Below are positions 58,494 to 64,000 of a stretch of 64,000 bases of DNA, piece by piece. Location: contig JARZZO010000011.1 in NCBI GenBank assembly GCA_030544215.1, forward strand, positions 5,938,001 to 6,002,000, written 5' to 3'. The notes under the pieces were generated by a model that was given only the letters and a program-made list of their open reading frames with translations, made no database searches and was not told the DNA's origin. How positions within the stretch are numbered: position 1 is the first letter of the stretch; each line of letters starts with the position of its first letter. The stretch is from Zantedeschia hybrid cultivar. Taxonomy: Eukaryota; Streptophyta; Magnoliopsida; Alismatales; Araceae. The position numbers were made by a program, and so were the translations under genes.

Positions 58494-60963
58494 AAAAAAA
58501 AAAACACCAAGCATCAGCCTTATGCTTACCTTGGCATACAGGGATTGCTATGACATCCTTTCGGTTAAATTCCACAACTTTAAATGGAGAAACTACCCAC
58601 CAAATCTACTTGCAGGATAAGCTCAACTTTACAGTCCTCCCCTCCCAGATGGTCTCCCCTGCAGAGCAATGGATCAAGATCAACATGGACGGAGCCAGAG
58701 ATCTGACCAACGGCCTTGCCAGGGCCGGATATGCAATAAGGGATTCAAGAGGCCGTCTCTTAAAAGGAGGTATCATCTACTTCGGCCAAAAAACCAGTGC
58801 TGAAAGCTGAGTTTTTTGGGTTTAGGGAAGGTCTCAAGGCAGGTCTCCGAACAGAGAAGTCACACATCCTAATCTCTAATTACTGCAAGCAAGCCATTGG
58901 TATAATTTCCGGCCTGGAGCCAAGCCCACTGATAGTGCAGGGGTGGTCAGAGAGCATCCAGTGAGTGCTAGGAAATATTGCCTTTTTTGTGTGCATGAAG
59001 ACAGGGAAACAAATGCCTTAGCAAGCTGGCTTGTGACAAAAGCCAGGAGTGCTCAGATTACAGAACACTGGTCAGATGTTTTCCCACCAGAGGTGAAGGC
59101 ATTGGCAGCTGATGACTTCAGGGGCTAATTGTGGTTAGCCATACCTTTTGTAACCGGGAAAAAAAATTCAGGACTCTTAAAATCGGACATTTAACAAACA
59201 ATGCCTTAAGCACATGTACGCACAGCTATTAGGGAACCTCGTTCCCCCAGCCAAATTTTATTTCCTAACTAAGAATATGAATAAAGCTTCATTGTATTAA
59301 AAAGAAACGAAACTACCTTTGACATATAGGGAAATGTTATAAAGGTGGAAATGATAATTTGAGAAGATATTGAATGAGCTGTCAACAAAAGATATGAAGG
59401 CAAATGAAAACACATGCAAAATCAAAGTTGAGAATCAAAACATTGTTACTGAACAGGTGAGATATGCTTTCAGGAAGCCTAATAAATGCGTGTTTTGAGA
59501 CCTGATGAAATGCCTATTCAAGGTGGGAGGGTAATAGAATAAGAGGATATAATGTGGTTAACCAACCTTATCCACGTCATTTTGAAGACCAAAACAATGG
59601 CCATCAAATGAACAAGTTTGGTAACTCCAATATTCAGAAAGAAGCATACACAAGAATTTTCAAACGAGCAACGAACAGAACTTGTGCAATACCAAGAAGG
59701 CAAGAATTAAAGGATGAAGGATAGTAGCACTAGAGGAACTCTATCACAGAAAAACAATGTGGTTCAGTTAAGGTGATATGCATTCGGTGCTATTTTTATA
59801 CTAAGAAATGTAATGAAAGAGTTTAAGGTGAGAACCTTCTCAGACCACGCAAAGGCTTTGTGATAGAGTAGCCCATGCAGTTATTTGGTGAATGCTTAGC
59901 AACAAAGAGTTCAAACATTTACTTCAATATCGCAATTGATTTGTGCAAGTGAAGAGAAAAGTTGGAAACTATTTGCAGACAAAGTGAAAAAAATCATAGA
60001 GAAAATACATTTGCATTCCATGCACTAAAGTTCTTGATAGTCAAGTTTCAAGGGAATGCGTCAAAGTGGTTTTTTGATAATGACATCTTGTTGAAAGAGG
60101 GAGCTAAAATATGATTGAAGAATAAACCAGCTATCTGCTGGGACAACCAAGCCTTCCCATGGCCGCGTTTATACACTTCCACAAAGATGACCAGCCCTGT
60201 CGGTTCTCTCACTGGCTCAAAATTCTAGAAACTACGAGATTAAATAATAGCAGGTTCCACAACAATGGTACCAACCATAGAGATGGCTATGCACAGAGAA
60301 CATCAAAACCATGCACCAACCAACTTGAAGAAACTATTCGATAGATGCGTGAGGCACGATCAGCTCACCAGAAATTACTGAAACCTTGTCATAACTCTCA
60401 CCAGAGACATCCGCCCTTAGAACAACTTTGACCTGCAATTCCATAGGCGAGTCCCAAGCTCAAGGCCAAAACTTAACAAGGCACATAACCATAAAAGCAG
60501 CAGCGACAAAACCCAGGGATGATCACACCAAACAGTCGCATCACACACACCAACCTGAGGGAACCCGTCGAGATACTGTAGTCCTGGATAAGTCTCCACC
60601 AAGCCCTCGATGAACTCCGTCACCACATCTGCAGCACCCCACAAATCCTCACTTTCAGAGCAAGAAAACCATTCAAAAAGGGGAAACAACACAGCTTCAG
60701 AAGATCTAACTTCAACAATCACCCCCCTGACCACAACCGCAATGCCGGCACACAGTTCGCATCACAATTCACATAATCCAGTCAACATGCAGACACGGAA
60801 CCAACCATACATCGAAGAAACCAAAATCCAGGATCAAGAAGCACGGTCCGAGAAGCAGAGACAACAATGCCGCACGGAGTCGGCAGCAAGGAGCGGGGAT
60901 TGAGAGGGGGCGACAGGGCCGACCATTAGGATCGTTGATGAGCTTCTTCCCCTGGTAAGCCAT
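29697..60963 (-). CDS. Dihydroxyacetone kinase (plant DhaK-DhaL fusion), 20 exons
   Basis: Exons in order of transcription: 60963-60924, 60628-60555, 60432-60369, 55882-55770, 55683-55636, 55282-55211, 55045-54956, 53954-53781, 52942-52859, 51559-51504, 50916-50786, 50711-50619, 48896-48832, 43387-43244, 43161-43118, 30779-30696, 30545-30475, 30388-30276, 30188-30093, 29822-29697. All introns are GT-AG, the total is 1782 bp, and the protein is 593 aa, the family's usual size (annotated in plants as dihydroxyacetone kinase or putative 3,4-dihydroxy-2-butanone kinase). It phosphorylates dihydroxyacetone with ATP to give DHAP. The DhaK domain (about 1-340) has GGGSGHEPAHAG (His65) and GIHGEPG, whose His226 forms the covalent substrate link. 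The DhaL domain (about 375-593) has VGDGDCGST (Asp410, Asp412; Mg-ATP), KYGGASAGYRTMLDAL, and QAGRSSYV with DPGA near the end. No signal peptide is evident, so it is likely cytosolic. No lesion was found. Intron 15 is 12.3 kb. Confidence 0.95.
34659..35845. mobile_element. Non-autonomous hAT-like element inside the LINE
   Basis: Its ends are TAGGGGTGTGCA (34659-34670) and TGCACACCCCTA (35831-35842), perfect 12-bp inverted repeats. Subterminal regions are packed with GGTTCGGTT-type repeats in opposite orientation. Flanking 8-bp repeats CTCTTATG (34651-34658) and GTCTTATG (35846-35853) match at 7 of 8, and removing the insert restores LINE coding (ESHK to RDNLRRQY). No transposase is present. 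A tRNA-like segment lies near 34852-34932 (minus strand). Confidence 0.8.
34852..34932 (-). repeat. tRNA-like segment within the hAT-like element
   Basis: Read on the minus strand, it has an A-box-like TGGCTCAGTTGGC and a B-box GGTTCGAAACC spaced as in a tRNA. The anticodon stem does not pair well, so it is not a functional tRNA call. It may be a captured tRNA or SINE head. Confidence 0.4.
36187..36395. mobile_element. CCGGTA-rich hAT-type MITE, copy 1
   Basis: This 209-bp element is made almost entirely of GGTACC/ACCGGT/GTACCG units. Its inverted ends are CAAGGATGGCAGTACCGG and its reverse complement CCGGTACTGCCATCCATG. It has a perfect 8-bp TSD TTCAGCAC (36179-36186, 36396-36403). It interrupts the LINE endonuclease region between HFPNL and SDHKPI. 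There is no coding capacity. Confidence 0.85.
37650..42432 (-). mobile_element. Full-length hAT DNA transposon (4.8 kb)
   Basis: An 8-bp TSD ACTTAATC is exact at both ends (37642-37649 and 42433-42440). The inverted ends are CAAGGTAGGCTAACTCGG and, reversed from the right, CAAGGATTGCCAACTCGG. The terminal ~150 bases on both sides are full of GGACCGGTCC and CGGATCGG-type motifs, likely transposase-binding repeats. A transposase gene with decayed exons lies between on the minus strand. A 20-base poly(A) run is at 37981-38000. Confidence 0.92.
38032..41574 (-). pseudogene. hAT transposase (BED finger, DUF659, dimerisation domain), decayed
   Basis: The first exon (41574 to about 41160) encodes a BED zinc finger (VKCNYCSRIISGGVFRLKQH). 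Next are a DUF659-like segment (about 41063-40570) and the central RNase H-like region (VVTDNVASYKAAG and HLYWLPCSAHFLDLMLKDIG, 40340-40200; RWDRTLHYDLHAAG near 39690). The C-terminal dimerisation motif is ERNWSTFSLIHTKQRNRL (39195-39140), followed by a Tyr/Ser-rich tail (38466-38032). Visible lesions are a TGA after KGPY (~40760), TAG where Trp is expected after IMTDS (~40597), a 1-base frameshift near 40385, and another near 39240. It cannot make an intact transposase. Confidence 0.85.
43768..44232. repeat. Diverged direct repeat pair of ~195 bp
   Basis: Copies at 43768-43957 and 44031-44232 share GGTGTTAGT, CAACATCCACATGGAAT, CTAAACTAGAA and TTTAGGAATTTA-like tracts in the same order. The origin is unclear. 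They could be remnants of LTRs or of a local duplication. Confidence 0.6.
45494..45565. repeat. (TC)36 microsatellite
   Basis: A pure TC/CT dinucleotide run of about 72 bases lies immediately before the GDSL-like pseudogene. Confidence 0.98.
45573..46358 (+). pseudogene. GDSL esterase/lipase-like pseudogene
   Basis: On the plus strand, antisense to the kinase gene, pieces in different frames match the C-terminal half of plant GDSL lipases in order. These are LLTELNKNLPGARFCLANVY..ITKHQTYG (about 45965-46060), a CSNGGRFTRTVC block (about 46170-46205, equivalent to ACCGxGG) and LNITKYLFNGDTRYVSPMNL (about 46280-46340). The part before 45880 is less certain. At least two frameshifts separate these blocks and the N-terminal GDS block was not found. 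No intron is visible between the blocks, so it may be a processed copy. Confidence 0.55.
46450..46516. repeat. Palindromic (TC)n-(TA)n-(GA)n microsatellite
   Basis: TC repeats, then TA repeats, then GA repeats form a near-perfect self-complementary stretch able to fold as a hairpin. Confidence 0.95.
47840..47984. mobile_element. CCGGTA-rich hAT-type MITE, copy 2
   Basis: This 145-bp element has ends CATGGTTGGCAGTACCGG and, reversed, CATGGATGGCAGTACTGG. It is flanked by ATTCCAAC (47832-47839) and ATTCCAAA (47985-47992), 7 of 8 matching. It is the same family as 36187-36395 but internally shorter. It lies in kinase intron 13. Confidence 0.8.
50312..50560. mobile_element. Foldback MITE in kinase intron 12
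   Basis: The two halves are reverse complements over about 60-80 bases. The left has CTTTTGATATTACAAATAAG and AATCTGACTATTTA. The right has TAAATAGTCAGATTAGGGGG and CTTATTTGTAATATCAAAAG. The motif ACAAATAAGCYC recurs three times on the left and in reverse on the right. No coding capacity and no clear TSD. Confidence 0.7.
54321..54442 (+). mobile_element. Au-type SINE fragment in kinase intron 7
   Basis: It reads GGTTCGAATCCTAGGAAACA, CCTCTTTGC, AAGCTGCATACATTGGCCCC, CAGTGGCGGAAGCCTC and TGCACTGGATACGCCCTTTT in order. This is the Au SINE body known from many flowering plants, beginning at its B box. The upstream A-box half is missing or unrecognisable. Confidence 0.75.
55288..55490. repeat. 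Imperfect 72-bp tandem repeats with GCAC-rich tails
   Basis: Copies starting ACAGTCCAA at 55288 and 55360, plus a partial third copy from about 55436, share CAGAAAATA followed by GCACGCAC runs. They lie in intron 5, just upstream of exon 6. Confidence 0.8.
57930..59310 (+). mobile_element. 5'-truncated LINE remnant with zf-RVT and RNase H
   Basis: Translation from 57985 gives KLIWKPSDSG..VKSAYKFF, followed by a zf-RVT region (RRIHSNCLTTCTFLHKQHII..NCPNCGLVDEDTEHLFFGC, about 58130-58260). After a microsatellite, an RNase H start (WIKINMDGA..AGYAIRDSRGRLL, 58670-58760) and its end (REHPVSARKY..DRETNALASWL, 58945-59030) lie in shifted frames. The 3' end is AT-rich with AATAAAG near 59280. It differs from the LINE at 31882-37450, which has no RNase H. 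It is inactive. Confidence 0.75.
58452..58504. repeat. (TC)n-(AC)n-A(n) microsatellite
   Basis: A compound simple repeat lies between the zf-RVT and RNase H parts of the LINE remnant. Confidence 0.95.
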
Positions 60964-61200
60964 GGCCGCCGGGCGAGATCAGAGCTCAGAGGACGACGAC
61001 GGTGAGGCCGCGGACCATTCCCGCCTTCCGCGGCGGCCTCGCAGGGATCGGAAGGGGGCGAGGCGGGGGCCTCCGGGGGAAACCCTAGCGACCGGGGAGG
61101 AGGAGAACGGGGAGAAGGAACACGAGGAGAGGGGTCTCCGTCTTCGGAGTGCCGTGCGTCCTTTAATTTCGGGCGTCACAGCGGGCGGTTCCCTTTAAAC
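60964..61200 (-). promoter_or_regulatory. Promoter and 5' UTR region of the kinase gene
   Basis: This is a GC-rich block directly upstream of the kinase ATG (60963). No clear TATA box is seen, as is common for housekeeping genes. A telo-box AAACCCTA is present at 61080-61087. The plus-strand open frame here is considered non-coding. Confidence 0.5.
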
Positions 61201-64000
61201 CGTGGCGCACAACGCCCAACCATCGGAGACTGCTGGGTATCGTGGCGTTTCTCTATTGGTTGGAGCATCAAGCCAGTTTGACGCACGGTGATCGGATTCG
61301 CTCGGTCCTGTCCGAACGCGGGGAAGAAGAAATCATTAAAATTCCCTTATATTTATGTTTTGGATAATCTTGTAGCTGTGGTAGGGTTCGAGCGTGTGAC
61401 TCGATGGGAGGCGTCGGATCGCGCAGCGACGGCTGGTGATCGGATGGGGGCGAGGCGGTGTTTCCGGTTTGGTGGGGTTCACCGTGGTGGACGGTGATGC
61501 CGGGGTGATGCTCCGTGATGAAGGTTCTAGAGTGGAATAAAGGGATCACATCACGTCAAGGTCAGTGTTGTCCATCGCTGTTAGGGAGGTTAAAAATGGT
61601 ATCCAGGCATCTGTTTGTCCGTCCATGTCTTAAGCTTGAAGGATACGTCTTTTTAGGGTTAATCTAAAAGGTGAGCTTATTGCCTCATGATCTTTGCTCG
61701 ATTGCATTATGAAAGTCAAGTGATGGCAACACCATTGAAAAATAGAAAATTTGTTTATGAAGATAAGATTGTGTCAATAGATCCATTGTGAAAGGCGATA
61801 TTGACCATGGATTTGTTGTGAGGAAGATTTACGGTAGGAGATTAGTTAATGAAGAACTGTTTTTGAATTTCTATTTGCCCTCAACTATTTCATCAAGCGT
61901 TGGATGTAGGTTAAATAGGCGTGTACTCATTAGCAATGTTTATGCAAGATCTGATGGTTCATGGCCATTAGGCAGCCCAATGGGCTTGATCGAGTCCACG
62001 GGTCAGATAAGGTCCCACATTTAAAGTGAGACCAAACCTTTGTTCATTCTTGATAGAGGGACAAGGTCAAATGTTCTTAGATTGAGGTAGTTAATGCAAG
62101 GGAGCGGGAAAAAATATAGTCCCAATGATAAAAGAGAAGTTATATTCTCCCCTTCTTATTTCTTTTCCTCTAATTTGCAGATTAGATTGTCTATCCCAGA
62201 ATATGTGAAAAAATACCAAACTTTTTCTTTCATGTTCCCCACTTCTCTCTTATCATGACAGGTGGATTAATAGGATAACATAGAGTACAAATGATTTAGG
62301 AAAAATAGAGTAGATTATCTCAATTTAACACGTTTTTTCAAAACTTTTTCATTTCTTTTCCTTCAGTAAATCAAGCATTCGCTAAAAGCAATAATTATAG
62401 CAATTGCAGGAGATTTACTGACCAATTAAAGAGGGCTACAATAACCACGTTTGGGGTTGGGAGGCAACATCAAATAAGAAGAGAAAAAGACTAAAGTTGA
62501 ATAATGGGAGAATTCGAAATAGAAATAGGAGATGATTTTCAAATATGTCGTAGCGTTTATGTAGAGACTGAGATACTATAAAAGGTCAAAAAAAATATAA
62601 TGATTGGAACCAAAAAAATTATTGAGATATAGGAGCCAGTATTTGTAGAAAAAGACACTTTTTCTAAGAGTGACATCATGTCTTACTCATTTCTTCTTGG
62701 CACATCCCTATATCAAGAAAAATGCTCCTTTTAATTCATTGAAAATGTCTCTAATTTAGGGTGTTCTTACATATCGCTTATCTGAAAAAGGCCTTGCGTA
62801 ATTTTTTAAAACCCCCTAAATATGTAGCCATTTAAGAATTACACGGATGTACCATTAATTAGTTCCAGAATAAGGGTTAATTTTTTTAGGACTATATATA
62901 ACATACATCTGAAATAAATTGGCGGGATTTTTGTTCAAGTTCAGTTGGGGTTATCTTCCATTTCTGGTTTTTATTTTTCTGGTTGGGATTTATTGCCAAA
63001 AAAAGGTTGGGTTACGTTCTGGTTTTCATTTCAGACTGTCGCCGGCACCGTACCCCTCTCCTTCATAGGCAAATGCTGTGTACGTATGTATATTAGTTAG
63101 AACTTACTAAGTACATCCTTGTTAATAATTAGCTTACCTATAGATACTCTTTTCGGTTGTATCTTGTTTTTTTTTTTTCTTAGAGTTATTCTATCAAAAT
63201 TTAGGATGAATAAAAAGCTAACATATTTATCGTCGAAACAAATATGTTTTCATACATCATTTAGTTTACGTAAATATATATATATATATATATATATATT
63301 ATTTTAGACTGAATTTTTACTTGCAAAAGTCAGAATATTACCTTGTCATTCAACAAATACATTGATATATTTATACATTGCTTATTGCATAAAAGTAAAA
63401 GGAATATATATACCGCTATTAACTATTGTGTATGTATGTATATCCTTGACCCCACATATTGCTATCAATACTTCTGATATTTTTAGAAAAGTTGAGATTA
63501 TATCATTCCAATCAAAATATAGATATTTTTAATAACTATCAAGAAGTCCAGCCAGATATATTAAAAAGATTCAGATACTTTTAGATATATACCTCTAAAT
63601 TCAGTGAAATTTTACATAAACCCCCCTAACTTCCCTAGAATTCATAGAATCTTTCTAATAATTTATGTTGAAGTTAACAACATTTCGATGAAAGAGTATA
63701 ACTGTAACATTTTTTAAGATTTCAGAGGAACAGTACAAATACACACTAAAGTAGGATGTTTTAGTTTTTAGTTCCTATAAACCAATTATTTTTATTTGCA
63801 TCTATACTAAATATATGTGTATGTATATTTGCATTTAATATAGAGGTAACCTAAAAGAGGGGAATATGAGGATTCTAAAAAGTAATACCGTTTTTCTTTC
63901 CGTTTTTACTCTCCTGAAATTCTTAAAAGAGAGTAATATAAGGATAAAAGTGTCCTGTGATATGTTTTCAAATTTGAGTTCTCATAGCCTTTTCAAATAA
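61201..64000. other. AT-rich intergenic region, no gene
   Basis: No protein family was recognised in either strand. It has a TA microsatellite near 63272-63299 and a remnant related to the 3199-3532 MITE-like family at about 63420-63760. The GC-richer patch at 61260-61560 has open frames that resemble nothing I know. Confidence 0.6.

Larger units (their letters stand above)
55883..60368 (-). other. Intron 3 of the kinase gene (4.5 kb)
   Basis: It runs from donor TTTCTG|GTGAGC (60368) to acceptor AATACAG|GGGGTGG (55883). It contains a LINE remnant in the opposite orientation (about 57930-59310). The rest (55890-57930 and 59310-60368) shows no gene. Confidence 0.85.

Noticed and set aside
60962..61198. 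Plus-strand frame of 78 codons overlapping the kinase start
   Set aside because: It sits antisense on the GC-rich promoter and 5' UTR of the kinase gene, where open frames arise by composition.

Overview
The window is nuclear DNA from a flowering plant, most likely a monocot. It has intron-bearing plant gene families, GC-rich coding exons in AT-rich flanks, and many nested plant transposons (Gypsy, LINE, hAT, MULE- and hAT-type MITEs, SINEs). A gene with a 12 kb transposon-filled intron fits a palm-like genome, but the species cannot be fixed from the sequence alone.

Positions 1-27,200 hold a tandem array of plant small-molecule O-methyltransferase (OMT) genes. Two are complete two-exon genes (5415-6683 and 25082-26826, both 366 aa). 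Two more loci show only the last exon (1735-2046 and 12645-12941). The segment from about 1262 to 6683 is repeated at about 12168 to 26826. Three transposons sit in one copy and are absent from the other: a SINE (about 4079-4422), a Mutator-type MITE (13150-13341) and a 9.2 kb LTR element (15506-24710). All OMT copies with the relevant exon lack the catalytic His of the family and carry Ile, Ser or Thr there. The two complete genes also differ in promoter, 3' flank and start-codon context.

The LTR element (15506-24710) is a non-autonomous Gypsy element. It has 899-bp LTRs, a primer-binding site, a gag remnant ending in a zinc knuckle, no polymerase, about 18 copies of a 146-149 bp tandem repeat, and a three-exon gene on the opposite strand of the 'putative gypsy type transposon' family with its own minus-strand TATA box. 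A fragment of a related element that still has its protease lies at 1-1169.

Positions 29,697-60,963 (minus strand) hold one complete 20-exon gene for a plant dihydroxyacetone kinase (593 aa). Every splice junction was placed and the frame closes exactly. Its introns carry most of the rest of the window. Intron 15 (12.3 kb) holds a LINE broken by two hAT-type insertions, followed by a full-length hAT transposon with decayed transposase. Intron 13 has a GDSL-lipase-like pseudogene and a second copy of a CCGGTA-rich MITE. Intron 12 has a foldback MITE, intron 7 an Au-SINE fragment, and intron 3 a second LINE with an RNase H domain.

Positions 61,200-64,000 are AT-rich intergenic DNA with repeat remnants and no supported gene.
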